Shown piece after piece: positions 11,476-23,520 of a DNA stretch of 64,000 nucleotides; positions within the stretch are counted from its first letter, which is position 1; every line of letters begins with the position of its first letter. Where the stretch lies: assembly GCA_024529925.1 (NCBI GenBank), contig JAFEUB010001474.1, positions 529,501 through 593,500 on the forward strand. Direction: 5' to 3'. Below the pieces are notes generated by a model. The model made no database searches, was not told where the DNA came from, and saw only the letters and a list, made by a program, of their open reading frames with translations. The DNA is from Ophthalmolycus amberensis (taxonomy: Eukaryota > Chordata > Actinopteri > Perciformes > Zoarcidae). A program made the translations under genes and the position numbers.

Positions 11476-13222
11476 ACAAGGATGAAGAAGAGAACTAACG
11501 TGACGAAAGATGGGGGGAGGATGAGCAGGATGATGAAGAGGCCGCGGACACGTAGTCCCGCTGTCCCGCCAATCGGAGGCGCTCAAAATCGAGAATCAAA
11601 GCGTTGTTTTGGTTTGCATGCGGCCCGTGTCCGTCCAACCAGACACCTGATTAACCGTCGGAAGCTTATCTGTTGATTCAGCTGCTGTGTGTCACTTCTA
11701 CTGTGGATTCAATTAGCTACACGAGTCATTGTTATCATTGAGACGCAGCCGGAAGATTCACAATGCAGACCCTCTGCATCTGTGTGTGTGTGTGTGTGTT
11801 ATTACGGATCACTTTTACGGTGTGAATGCAGCTGGACGGATGCCTCCATTCTCTCTCAATGTCCTTGTGTGGAAGTTTATTAACAACAGACCCGTCTGAG
11901 CTCCAGTCAGCAGCTGAAGGCAAATCGCGATGTACCATTCAGAAGAGGTATCACAGACCCAGCCTGTGGTCTAAATGTAAACCAAAGTATAGCCCCCCCC
12001 CAATCAAAACTTATTCAATCACTTCCTGATTGCCTCGACAGCAATATTTTGAATGATATCTTAAATCTTTAGTGAGAACCTGGATTAAAGCCGGACATTG
12101 TCTCTTCTTTCCCTGCATAGGGAGCATTGCTGGCTGGCGTAGGAACACGCACGCAAATTGAAAACTGCTGCTCTTCATCTGTTGCATGCGATACAAACCC
12201 TTATTTATTTCACATGAACAACCCCCCAGTTGACAGAAGTCAGGCTTCCCTCCAAATGTAGCCCAAATCTTTACTACATTTCTAAAAAATCCCAAAATAA
12301 AATGTGAATTAATGCAGTTCTGCGTCCACTACTGTTATGTGAATATTAGAAGTTAGGTTGATCAAGATAAGCAGCTGTTGGTGCTCATTCTCTCGTCAGG
12401 TGCCGTTGAAGGCGCAGTAAGATAAGAGAATTATAAAGATAGTGTATAAAGATGCGGTAAAGATAGTGGAAATAGGACTTTTCTGCTTCTTGCATGTATC
12501 AATTAACCCAAAGGTTCAGTATCTGTGGGGTGTGTGTGAGTACAGATACATAGAAGCTCTACTTACAAATGACTCGCTCTGTTTCCATTGTTACTTTGTC
12601 ATAATTATTGTTTTAATCTTTCCAGCAATGTTTTTTTTATTCGTAATTGAAGGAGTTTTACTTTGAAATGCCATGTGAATATTTTACAACCTGAACTTCA
12701 ATAACATACAAGAACTAAAGATGCTAATGCCACTTCAAATATTACCGCAGTTGCTCTGCAAATGTTTTAAATGCATTGATCTTTAATTCATGAATAATTA
12801 ATGGTGGTAATGTTTTCCTCCACGACAGAATCTTTCCCAATTGTCCGACTGAAATCATTGCTCAGGGCCACAGCTGCTGTTGTCCTCAGCATGTTATAAT
12901 GTTGACCCTGTTTTCATTTCCTGTGGTGTGAGTAGCTTTATATAACCGGATGTGACTACGGTGTTTTTGTTTGTTGTTGAATTGTGTGTATCTATTGTGG
13001 AGACTTGCAGACTTTGAGAGAATAAAACAAAAGAAGAGTTTTCACTTTCAATAAATAACAAAACATTTTGATTCTGTTCATGTCACAGTTGTGAAAGGCT
13101 GTTGTTAATATGGGTACAATTGCTTTTTTCCTTATTCTGCAGTGAGAACTGATTGACACACATGAACACTGTCGTCACTGCGCAGTGAACAGTGAACAGT
13201 GACACGTTAACGCAGAGCTCAC

Positions 13223-13361
13223 CGTCTGATTGGGTGGTGATGCTGGCGGTCTCCGGGGCGGTGCCCGGTCCGTAGCGGTTGACCGCCAACACCCGAACCG
13301 TGTACTCCGTGAACTTGTTGAGTCCCTCCATCTTGTAGTTGAGTCCGTTCACCTCCACACT
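13223..13361 (-). CDS. dcc: dcc exon: second half of FN-III domain 2
   Basis: 139-bp exon, phase 0 in and phase 1 out. It codes SVEVNGLNYKMEGLNKFTEY, then TVRVLAVNRYGPGTAPETAS and ITTQSD. The RYGPG motif is a typical FN-III EF-loop to G-strand feature and matches the DCC FN2 domain. The acceptor is TTGTTCAG; the donor is GACG followed by gtgagc. The final G pairs with TA of the next exon to make the valine of the SDVPSAPPQN junction. Confidence 0.93.
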
Positions 13362-13382
13362 CTGAACAAACACACAGAGGAG

Positions 13383-15852
13383 CAGTTAAGTTAAGATAAG
13401 ATATACTTTATCGTGCCGCAGGGAAGTTTGTCTTGGGCGCCAAGCCGCCGCATCACACAATAACACGTCAAAATCCACACGCACGCATAGAACATAGATC
13501 ACACATAAGCTCACGCATAGAACATAGATCACACATAAGCTCACGCATAGAACATAGATCACACATAAGCTCACGCATAGAACATAGATCACACAAGCTC
13601 ACGCATAGAACATAGATCACACATAAGCTCACGCATAGAACATAGATCACACATAATGCACACATAGAACATAGATCACACATAATGCACACATAGAACA
13701 TAGATCACACATAATGCACACATAGAACATAGATCACACATAAGCTCACGCATAGAACATAGATCACACATAATGCACACATAGAACATAGATCACACAT
13801 AATGCACACATAGAACATAGATCACACATAATGCACACATAGAACATAGATCACACATAATGCACACATAGAACATAGATCTCACATAAGCTCACACATA
13901 GAACATCGATCACACATAAGCTCACGCATAGAACATAGATCACACATAAGCTCACACATAGAACATAGATCACACATAAGCTCACGCATAGAACATAGAT
14001 CACACATAAGCTCACACATAGAACATAGATCACTCATAAGCTCACACATAGAACATCGATCACACATAAGCTCACACATAGAACATAGATCACACATAAG
14101 CTCACACATAGAACATAGATCACACATAAGCTCACGCATAGAACATAGATCACACATAAGCTCACGCATAGAACATAGATCACACATAAGCTCACACATA
14201 GAACATAGATCACACATAAGCTCACACATAGAACATAGATCACACATAAGCTCACGCATAGAACATAGATCACACATAAGCTCACGCATAGAACATAGAT
14301 CACACATAAGCTCACGCATAGAACATAGATCACACATAAGCTCACACATAGAACATAGATCACACATAAGCTCACACATAGAACATAGATCACACATAAG
14401 CTCACGCATAGAACATAGATCACACATAAGCTCACGCATAGAACATAGATCACACATAAGCTCACACATAGAACATAGATCACACATAAGCTCACACATA
14501 GAACATAGATCACACATAAGCTCACACATAGAACATAGATCACACATAAGCTCACACATAGAACATAGATCACACATAAGCTCACGCATAGAACATAGAT
14601 CACACATAAGCTCACACATAGAACATAGATCACACATAAACTCACGCATAGAACATAGATCACACATAAGCTCACACATAGAACATAGATCACACATAAG
14701 CTCACACATAGAACATAGATCACACATAAGCTCACACATAGAACATAGATCACACATAAACTCACGCATAGAACATAGATCACACATAAGCTCACACATA
14801 GAACATAGATCACACATAAGCTCACACATAGAACATAGATCACTCATAAGCTCACACATAGAACATCGATCACACATAAGCTCACACATAGAACATAGAT
14901 CACACATAAGCTCACACATAGAACATAGATCACACATAAGCTCACGCATAGAACATAGATCACACATAAGCTCACGCATAGAACATAGGTCACACATAAG
15001 CTCACGCATAGAACATAGATCACACATAAGCTCACGCATAGAACATAGATCACACATAAGCTCACACATAGAACATAGATCACACATAAGCTCACACATA
15101 GAACATAGATCACACATAAGCTCACACATAGAACATAGATCACACATAAGCTCACACATAGAACATAGATCACACATAAGCTCACGCATAGAACATAGAT
15201 CACACATAAGCTCACACATAGAACATAGATCACACATAAGCTCACACATAGAACATCGATCACACATAAGCTCACACATAGAACATAGATCACACATAAG
15301 CTCACACATGGAACATAGATCACACATAAGCTCACGCATAGAACATAGATCACACATAAGCTCACACATAGAACATAGATCACACATAAGCTCACACATA
15401 GAACATAGATCACACATAATGCACACATGCTTAAATACAACGGATAATAACACCAGGTGTGATCATCACAGATAATAAATGATCAAGTCACAATATATTA
15501 GTCCCCAATGAAATTGTATCTTGTTGCTACTTAATGATTTGATGGAGGATGGCTATGAATATGTGTTGGGTCGTTTAGAGTTGTCTGTGCCTCCCCGAGC
15601 ACAGATGTTTCATATCAGGGCTGAAGATAGTGTTCTTCTTTTGTTCCCTACGATCATCCTGGCCGTTTGAGGAAGACGTGCAAGCTTAGACTTTAAACGT
15701 ACTGACCATACCTGCATGCCATATCGAATTACACTCTTTAGAATCATTTGATGAAACAGAATCATGAGTTTACTCTTAACACCACAGAGTCTAAGCCTGC
15801 TCAGAAAATACATCCTCTGTTGTAGCCTGGAACAAAGGTTTTCAACTTGCAC
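13383..15852 (-). mobile_element. non-LTR retrotransposon (LINE) 3' fragment, interrupted by a minisatellite
   Basis: Positions 15852 to about 15610 on the minus strand code RLQQRMYFLSRLRLCGVKSK, then IRYGMQVWSVRLKSKLARLP and QTARMIVGNK. This is the C-terminal, post-catalytic part of a LINE reverse transcriptase of the kind common in fish. The reading frame ends near 15610. The usual LINE 3' terminus (CTGCGGCACGATAAAGTATA, then TCTTATCTT) appears at 13383-13430, about 2.2 kb further on. Between the two lies the 30-bp minisatellite. The copy is 5'-truncated, without the catalytic domain, and inactive. It lies in the intron between the two FN2 exons, in the same orientation as dcc. Confidence 0.8.
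13487..15425. repeat. 30-bp minisatellite, about 64 copies
   Basis: Tandem array whose plus-strand unit is ATAAGCTCACRCATAGAACA followed by TAGATCACAC. Most units are exactly 30 bp, so two fill each 60-base block with the same phase from 13900 to 15410. The left part (13650-13870) has a variant type with ATAATGCACACATAG (28 bp), and one unit near 13590 is 27 bp. Units differ mainly by A/G at one position (CACACATA or CACGCATA) and rare changes (ATCGAT, CACTCATAA, ATAAACTC). All three minus-strand frames stay open (up to 523 codons, repeat LCSMCELMCD), an effect of the 30-bp period with no stop; it is not a gene. Confidence 0.97.
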
Positions 15853-15916
15853 ATGTGAGCGAGCTGTTTGTTTTTTTACATGTTACAGTTACAGCTGAGG
15901 CGGTGACGGTGCTGAC

Positions 15917-16065
15917 CTGTTCCTTGGCAGACGGGCTCTCGGTCCACAGCAGTCTGTAGCCCAGGATGGGGCCATTGGGTTGGCTGGGAGGCTCCCAGCT
16001 CACCTGGACCGAGGTCGGAGACAGAGCCTCGGCTTGGAGAGACTCCACCCTGCTGGGAACTTGCA
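15917..16065 (-). CDS. dcc: dcc exon: first half of FN-III domain 2
   Basis: 149-bp exon, phase 1 in and phase 0 out. It codes LQVPSRVESLQAEALSPTSV, then QVSWEPPSQPNGPILGYRLL with the core tryptophan of the B strand, and ends TESPSAKEQ. The acceptor is CTCTACAG and the donor is AACAG followed by gtcagc. The next intron (13362-15916) is short, but most of it is taken up by LINE-derived sequence and a 30-bp minisatellite. Confidence 0.93.
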
Positions 16066-16268
16066 CTGTAGAGACACACAGAGACAACACACTGCTCACA
16101 CACACCCCACAGATACTGATACTGCTAATAGTACACCCTCCAGAACACATTTATCAATCACAGCACTTTAATGAGAATAAAGCAGATATACATATTTGAA
16201 ATTAGTCAACGATTCTCCAAACTCAGCAGAGGGAGGCGTGTAGAAACAGAAGCTGCTTGCGGCTTGCT

Positions 16269-16309
<41 letters not shown>

Positions 16310-16852
16310 TCCCTCCTGTCTCTGGATTACTACAATTGGGAGAGGGGGGCTCTGAATTCACAACTGTGATGGACATTATTGTCTCAACCAGTAGAAACGC
16401 CTCACACACCTCACTGAAGGTAAAGGTTTCTCGGTGGCAGCAAACGTAACCACCGGAGGATCCAGCACGAGCAATTGAGCATGTTAGCTAAAGCTACATG
16501 CACCTGTTGGTGACGCAACATGGTTGGTGCACTGATTTGGGTCGCTTTGCATGCTCGCCGGGTGGTGCATTAAATCAGCGATTACGGTAGAAGCAACAAT
16601 TTTATTCCTCCACGCCGGCAACAGCTTTACTCCAGGATTGCCTGGAGCAAATTTCCTCAAATGAGGCAAAACACTTTCACTTGTACTCGTGGATGGATGA
16701 AGTCCACGGCCATTTTTACATTCCCAGTAAATCGGCCATAAAAGTGTTAAACCTAGCCCAGTTTAAGCTGCAGGAGCTGTTGATGACTTGTGGAAACTGT
16801 CTCTTGTCTAGCAATACCATACACAAAGCAAGAAACACATCACAGATTCAGA

Positions 16853-16872
16853 TGTGTGTGTGTGTGTGTGTC
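16853..16872. repeat. (GT)n run beside the 5' splice site of the second FN1 exon
   Basis: Short run, read as (CA)n in the transcript, beginning about position +11 after the donor gtatgacaga. Confidence 0.9.
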
Positions 16873-16880
16873 TGTCATAC

Positions 16881-17035
16881 GGTCTGGTTTGGTGGTGATC
16901 CTCAGGGGGGAGGAGCTCTCTCCTGGCCCCACGTCGTTGTAAGCGATGACTCTGAAGCTGTAGCTCTCCTCTGGTTTCAGGTTGGAGACCATCAGCTCCA
17001 GAGACTCCGGCTCCGACATGTTCACTGACCTCTCC
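16881..17035 (-). CDS. dcc: dcc exon: second half of FN-III domain 1
   Basis: 155-bp exon, phase 2 in and phase 1 out. It codes ERSVNMSEPESLELMVSNL, then KPEESYSFRVIAYNDVGPGE with the conserved FN-III tyrosines, and ends PLRITTKPD. NMS is a possible N-glycosylation site. The acceptor is CTTCAG; the donor is GACC followed by gtatga. A CA-repeat run begins about 11 nt into the downstream intron. The peptide is clearly of DCC type (AYNDVGPGESS against the usual AYNEWGPGESS of mammals, from memory). Confidence 0.93.
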
Positions 17036-18026
17036 CTGAAGCAGGAAAACACAGCGTCATACACTCAATTGCAAATTGAACACACATTGGCATTGTAATA
17101 ATAACATTTTTATCATCACCATATCTTCTTCCGCACATATTACTCTTTATTTATTTCATTTTCTTCATTTTTTTAAATGACTTATTTTATTAAGAATATG
17201 CTGTATTCAAAAGATATTCCAGTTTTATTTTGTACCATTAGAGATAATCTGGGCCGTAATCATAAATAATCGGTGTAATCCCGCAGTGACTGCAGTAATC
17301 CTCAGATTACAGCACATCTGCAGCCTCTCAGTTCTCAGCCAATCACCAAGTCACTGAAGAGACAGTTGCAAAGATGAGCACGTCTGCCACCGCAGCATCA
17401 AACACACAGCAGACCTTTTCCTGCTCAGTTCACAGTGAAGAAAGCTGACAGGGAAAATATCTTTGGAATGATTTTTACTCTGAATGTTGAACGTTTATTT
17501 TGAAATGCTTCTGGTAAAACTGATGGGAAACTTGATCCTGGTAGAATTTGATTGCAGTTTGATGGCTTATCGTTCTCACATTGATCTCATGCAGTTTTCT
17601 TGATTTGACGCAAACACTGTTGGGCTCCCAGATGTGCCTTCATTTAGAGAGAGGGGCGGATCAAAACTAAATAAATAAATGATAGAGCAGCAGTGTAGAA
17701 TCATAATTTTCCCACTGCCGTCAGTGAAAAAGAACAGTTTAAATTAAGCAACAAGCAAAGATGATAAAATGATGATTACTGCTGACAAGGAGGTTCAAGA
17801 ACGTCTGCTGCTCATTTCTAGAAGGCTCCACTCGCCTTTTCAATGTGACTTTTCTAATTGAAAAGGAAAAGTTTAGATGTTAATTTTAAGGGCATTTCAA
17901 ATGACCACAAGCCTCTGCTGACTGTGAAGGACCACAGCACAAGCATGCCAGTCTAGGTCAAGATATCTGTCTCTGGACCAAAGTGTTGGACAGACAAACT
18001 GACAGGGCGACAAACCAACCAACCAA

Positions 18027-18067
<41 letters not shown>

Positions 18068-18914
18068 GCAGAGAGACACAAGGGTCAAAGAAAAGACAAA
18101 AGGTGAGTGGAGTTCTCAGGCTTTTTGAATCCATATTTCCCTCTGAGCCGCTGAGTGAAAGCGGCAGAGAGGCCGAGCTGCATGTCAAGTTAACCAGCGG
18201 GTCTGTGTCTGTCACACAGTCCACAGTCTGAGGTCATTCAGTCGACTCGCAATCAAATAATCCTCAGACGGAGACGCTTCAGTCTGCATTAGTCCGTCTC
18301 AATCTGTCCCGTGTTCCTTCTCATTTTCTCATAAACTGAACATCTCTCAGTTTCCACCTCTCTCTTTACATCCTCGTCTTTCTGTCTCGACCGCTCGGCC
18401 TTGCACTGACGATGATGCATTTCAACAAGTTCATCCTTAAGAGCCAGTGAGTGTCATGTACAAAAAAAAAGATGCAAGATTTTAAATTGCATCCAAATTA
18501 GTTTGCCATCAACACATTTCTCTGAATGATGTGCAGCTCATATTGTCCGATGGTGGTGGACGGGGTGTGTCCTCTCTGTGTTCACTCTTAGAACCTGACA
18601 GACACCTTTTCTGTCAGACGTCAGCAGATGCTCTTTGAAACTTGAGATCTTCCTTGAAATCATCACGTTGAGATGTTTTCTTCAGGATGAAAGTAATCCA
18701 CTGATTGTTGTCCGTCTGTGTGGTTACATCACCAACACGAGAAGCTAGCGCAGTGCAACTTGGATCATGGATCAGAATCGCAAAATGTGAAGAATCAGCT
18801 CAGAAACAAACGCGGCTGATGTTTATTCTACAGCCGAGTGACCTACTCGGTGGCAACAATGAGACTCAAATGACATCCACCCCAAATATAAACACGAAAA
18901 AACAAAAGAGGTGA
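17036..18914. other. dcc intron between the FN1 exons, unassigned part
   Basis: No exon, repeat family or RNA gene recognised apart from the (ATC)n-(CAG)n tract. Confidence 0.5.
18026..18071. repeat. (ATC)n-(CAG)n trinucleotide pair
   Basis: Six ATC units run into about eight CAG units. Intronic. Confidence 0.93.
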
Positions 18915-19230
18915 TGACAATATGTTTTGCATTGGTTTGGTTTGTTGGTTGTAATAACTTTGGTGATGCCTTAACTTTCCCTCTAGAACCATCATCTGGT
19001 CAAAACTTCCATTTGTTCGATACTTTGGGTTTTGACTAAATTCCTCCAAAACTAAAGACATTCCCTTCAGCCTCAGCTGTACTTTGCATTTCACGCTACT
19101 TAGCAAATATTAGTATGCTAACAAGCTAAAGTAAGCTGGTTAACATGGTAGACATTTGTACCTGCTTAATATTAGCATGTTAGCATTCTGACGTTATCAT
19201 CTAGGTCAAAGCACTCCGACCAACAAATGA
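18915..19230. repeat. teleost dispersed repeat family R3, copy 1
   Basis: TTGTAATAACTTTGGTGATG, then CCCTCTAGAACCATCATCTG and the tail ATTAGTATGCTAACAAGCTA with TATTAGCATGTTAGCATTCT. This is a familiar high-copy fish repeat with GCTAAC/GTTAGC-rich tail. No coding capacity. Confidence 0.7.
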
Positions 19231-20419
19231 CACGGAAAAGCAAAATGAATCAAACTGGCAGCGCTGCAAATATTCTTAGAACCAACGGCAGAGATCCAGA
19301 GCGGCGTCGGCCATTCTCTCTGAGCTAAATAGTCGCATAGCTTAGTTACTGTCAGATATTTTATCGAGTTTCCTTCCAGTGAAATGCTCTGAGTGAATAT
19401 CTCTCTGCATGGTGAACAGTTAGGCAGTATATGTGTCGAGGGATTTTATTGTGAAAGGTTAACACAGAAGGAGTGGATCTGATCTACGAAAGGCAATCTC
19501 GCGTTTTCATAACATCCAAGTAGTCATGACAACAAATAGTGAAAACAAATTTATACTGACGTGCAAATTAATCACGAGGAAAAGTAAGTTATCAGAGGAA
19601 TTCTTTTTGGTGCAGATTCGTCGTGTACTAATCTAATGGGGACGCTGTGCTGCAGTGGATAGAGAGACCAGCAGGTTTTTAATAGGAAAAGAAAATCAAC
19701 AATTTTACATTGCTTATTAAAACTTTTTTCCATTGACTTGGTAAAGTATTCCTGATGGCGCCTATGAGTACACTATCATATTCTGAAACTAATAAGCAGC
19801 ATGACATGCCTAGATAAGAGCCTCTTACTAGAGAGCATAAACTCATCATTTTGTCCGTCTAATGTTTTCTGCTTCCCCTCTTTTTCCATTTTCCCTCTTG
19901 GTCTAAAAAAATCATCTTCACTCTCCCTTCCTGCCATCTCCCTTTCTCCTATAATCCTTCATTGTTTTCCCTCTAAGTCTGCCTCCCTCCCTCCCTTCTC
20001 TCTTGTTTCCTGCAAGTTCTTACTGATGAAAAATCGCTATATCTTTCTCTAAGTCATTAGAGCTGACAAAAAACCTCTGCCTCCGTTCCTTCTGTAGGTC
20101 ATTAGGACTGACACAATCTCTCGTTTCATGATGAAACTTCAGTGGCTCTTTTGTCCGGTGTTCGGAGGCCTAAAGCGCTTGCGGGCCGGTCGGTCCCCGA
20201 GGTAACAAAGCTTAAAAGCCTGGGTGTGAAAGCCTTCAGCTGGAGCCCCCGACTGTCAGAGGTTACCATTTAGCATCAGCGGGGGACTCGCCAATATGTC
20301 ACACAGAGCTTTTACTGCAGAACGCTCAGAGTTGCCGTGTGCACCAGAGCTGTGATCAAGTGGAAAAAGCATTGTCTTAAAACATTCTGTTAGTGAGTCC
20401 TTTGTGCCTTTTTGAGTCA

Positions 20420-21000
20420 ACAACAGACGTTTATGTTATACAGTATTTTGGTTCACACAGCTCCACAACCATGGCGTGCTACCGACGTGGCTCTATGGAT
20501 GGCGATGTTAGTCTTTCAGCTAGATTGGTCTGTCAGTCCTTCTCTTTGGTCCGGATAGAAATATTTCAGCAACTATCGGGTGGATTTCCATGAAACGAGC
20601 AATTCATGGTTCTCACAGGACGGATCCCAATGACGTTTGGGATCCACTGACTTTTCCCCGAGCTCCACCAAGAGGCTCACGTTTGTAGTTTTCAGCAAAA
20701 TTTCGCAACAGATGAATAGATTGCCGCGATATTTGGTAGACAAATTGATTTCCCCCTCAGGATGGATAGTACTGGAGCGCTGCATGGATGAGTTCTAAAA
20801 CCCGGAAAGTTCACATTTTTGCACTTCCGGTTTTGTTTGTTTGGCGAGGGAACTGGTGAGATGCTAATTTACGGGTCGGCCTACAACATGTCATCCCTGC
20901 AGCTGCCGAGGTCCTCTGACCTTGCACCATCATCAGGTCAAATTTTGAATACGTCCAGTTCTTTGGCTTTTGATCAAATACCAGCGTATCTAATACATTC
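20420..21000. repeat. teleost dispersed repeat family R3, copy 2
   Basis: ATTTCAGCAACTATCGGGTG, GATTTCCATGAAACGAGCAA, CCACTGACTTTTCCCCGAGC and CTTGCACCATCATCAGGTCA. Same family as 18915-19230, but with the front part kept and the GCTAAC-rich tail lost. Confidence 0.7.
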
Positions 21001-21144
21001 ACGAGAAAAAATACAATAGAAAGTGTGAAAAAGTAGACAGAGGTTTGTGGGGTTTTCCCGAACCTCCCGGTTGGAATCAGCTTCCTTAGAGTCAGAAAGC
21101 ATGTCCGACCGAACAGAGTCCAAGAGAATAAATGTCTGTCTTAC

Positions 21145-21304
21145 CTCTCCACTCCGTCCTGGGAGTAGTAAATGCCGTAGGTCTGCACGATTCCTCCGGT
21201 CTCCTCCGGGGGGCGCCAGCTGAGTCGGACAAATCGACTGGACACTAGGACAGGGACCAGGTCGCGGGGGGCAGAGGGGAGTGCAACGCCCGGGCTGGGG
21301 GACA
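21145..21304 (-). CDS. dcc: dcc exon: linker and first half of FN-III domain 1
   Basis: 160-bp exon, phase 1 in and phase 2 out. It codes the Ig4-FN1 linker (VSPSPGVALPSAPRD), then VPVLVSSRFVRLSW with the FN-III core tryptophan, and ends YYSQDGVER. I placed the start at the acceptor CACCAG before TGTCC because it keeps the phase-1 junction with the Ig4 exon. A second AG 11 nt further on (CCCCCAG before CCCGG) would shift the frame, so use of it would be disruptive. The donor is GAGAG followed by gtaagac. It is separated from the Ig4 exon by an intron of about 24.9 kb full of repeats and a Gypsy element. Confidence 0.93.
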
Positions 21305-21307
21305 CTG

Positions 21308-21660
21308 GTGGGGGATCAGAGGAGGAGGAGTGGTAAGTCAAGGGGGTGCCAGAAGGAGCAGGAGGAGGGCGAGGAGCAGGAGGAGGTGTGTGGGCAGGTC
21401 TATACTGAGTGGACGTGGCCTCTGTTTACGGGTTCATCCAGGGGAGAGGGAGGGAGGGAGGGGAAGGGAGGGAGGGGGGAGAAGCAGGGACGAGGAGGTG
21501 GAGGCGGAGGGGGGAGGTGCGGGAGGCAGAGCAAAATAAAAAACAAAAAGGAGCAAATGACGGATGAGATGTGCAGATAGGAGACGTGGAAGAGACAAGA
21601 AGGAAGGAAAGGAGGAAGAAGAGCGGTAAAGAAGATCACAGGCAAGAAAAAGAAGCGGCA
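21308..21660 (+). repeat. polypurine tract just upstream (gene sense) of the first FN1 exon
   Basis: Plus-strand GGAGGA/GAGGGA-rich stretch next to the acceptor of the exon at 21145-21304. In the transcript it gives a very long pyrimidine-rich region ahead of the 3' splice site. Confidence 0.85.
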
Positions 21661-22469
21661 GAGCATCTGAAGACTTTAGTCATCAATCAGCAGATATCAA
21701 TCACCTGAACGTAAACATCGCTGCCGCCTCACATGTATTCAAAACTCAGAACAATGTGAGGATCTGATGAAGGGCCTTTATGGATTCATTCAAACATTGA
21801 CATGTGTTTAAAATCAGGATTTTCTTTCCTTTGAGAAGTTGATGTATGAGGTCTTGGAAAGACTGCTTTTATAGACTCATTTAAATTCCCAAATAAGTTA
21901 AAGCACAAATGACAGACATATTTCCCTGAATATGTAAATGTTTTTCTCGCACTTAAGAATGAAAATGAAAACGAAATGAACATCTTCGGTCTTGACGTGC
22001 CCGTTGATCCGCTTTATGCTTGCTTACATTATTCCATCGTTTTGTTGTGGATCACCTTTCATATAAAGTCTTTTGATTGACATTCATTTAGATCAATGGT
22101 AAAGCATTGCTGTGGCGCTAAGCCGCTGCTTAGCGGCCTTTCCTTCCGTGGACCTCTGTAGGAACCGCTTTGACAGATGCCGCTGACACTGATAGAACCA
22201 ATAAGAGTGGAACTTTGAAGGAACCTCGTAAGACAGCCGGAAAGGAACGTCAACTTCCAGCTTGGAAAGTTAAACCCTTCGATCCAAACTTGCAAGAATG
22301 CCTGACTCGTAACTGGGACAACGGCATCCATGATGACACAAGCAACAGTTTCTATCACTGTAATGTGTGTTTGCAACACCAATGAATGTGTGTGGTGAGA
22401 TCAAGACAACTCTCAAATTACCATTAACATTATCAAAATGCTCATGTTCAACATGCTATAGAGAAGTCA

Positions 22470-23010
22470 GTATAAAACCATAGCCTGTATGTAAGGAGTG
22501 GGCGTAGTCATTGTAACGTCACCCATTGGTTTGTGAACTGACGTTTTGAAGCCTCCAGTGTGGCGATTTCGCTGGATCTTGGATTATTATCAACATGTTT
22601 TTTTGCAGCCAATGAACAGAAATCACCATGTTTGGAATGCGGAGGAGTGACGTAGAGACGCCCTATACGGCTCTGATAGCAGCCTGTCAATCACAGTAGC
22701 CCCGCCCTAAAGCATACCCTGCTTTATGGTCTGTTTGACTCTAAATGGACCATAATTTACTAAATGAGCATCATGCTGTATTGAAGAAGACTTGAAACTA
22801 GAGATTGAGACCATGAACTCATGTTTACAATGTTTACTGAGGGAATAAATTAAGAGAGAAGTAGAGTCATTTTCTCATAGACTTCTATTCAATCACACTT
22901 CTTTTTGCATCCAGAGGAGTTGCCCCCTGCTGGTCAGTAGAGAGAATGCAGGTTTAAGACACTTCCGCATTGGCTTCACTCGGTAGAACCGGAGGTTGCC
23001 GCCTGTGTAA
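22470..23010 (+). repeat. dispersed repeat family R1, longest copy c
   Basis: About 540 bp. Landmarks: GGGCGTAGTCATTGTAACGT, GACGTAGAGACGCCCTATAC, GCTTTATGGTCTGTTTGACT, GACTTGAAACTAGAGATTGA, GTTTACAATGTTTACTGAGG and TTGCCCCCTGCTGGTCAGTA, ending CGGTAGAACCGGAGGTTGCC. No coding capacity. This copy defines the family; its class (SINE or MITE) is not clear from the sequence. Confidence 0.85.
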
Positions 23011-23249
23011 AACCCGACAGCAAAACATTGGACATTCAAAGTAGGCATTTGTTGTTGATAAATTGACCGCATATTTGACCCTAATACACACAAAAAGAAA
23101 TTGCACGACTATATTTGGTGAACTATTGTGATTGCAGTATAAAGATTGTGAGGGTTTGGCTCGTGTTTCCCGCTGGTAGAAAATGAATGAATGCTGGGAT
23201 CCATGTACAACAGTCTGTGTGAAAGTTTCTCCTAATTGTTTTCTGCGTT

Positions 23250-23520
23250 TTCCTGTGAAAGACCAGCAACACGTCGATTTCCACTCATTACATGCATACG
23301 TTCTTTTCTAAATAAACTTATATCTTCACAGGAATCACAGTTAGGTTTAGGCAACAAAACGACTTCGGTTTAGGGGAAGATCGTCATTTGAGTTAAAGTA
23401 ACCATGGTAACTATAGAACGCAAGTTACGTCACAAAACATCAACATTGACTTTTGGTTCCACGTGAGGAAGCAAACAGTGGCCTCCTGCTGAAAGATGGC
23501 TGGTTGCTGGACCCCTGTGT
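23250..23520 (+). repeat. family R2 fragment
   Basis: GAAAGACCAGCAACACGTCG, AGGTTTAGGCAACAAAACGA, ACATCAACATTGACTTTTGG and a GTGGCCTCCTGCTGAAAG end match the left arm of the fold-back element at 2650-3480. Confidence 0.7.

Larger units (their letters stand above)
10662..13222. other. dcc intron between FN3-start and FN2 exons, unassigned part
   Basis: Apart from the CA run and purine tract listed separately, no feature seen; AT-rich from 12300 to 13100. Confidence 0.5.

Noticed and set aside
11047..11586. 179-codon minus-strand open frame
   Set aside because: Covers a polypyrimidine tract and a CA run; low-complexity translation.
13487..15425. CRISPR-like array
   Set aside because: Units are directly joined with no unique spacers, in an animal genome.
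13882..15453. 523-codon minus-strand open frame (repeat LCSMCELMCD) and its two companion frames
   Set aside because: All three frames are open because the 30-bp unit is a multiple of three and has no stop. There is no domain, and it lies in LINE-derived intron sequence.
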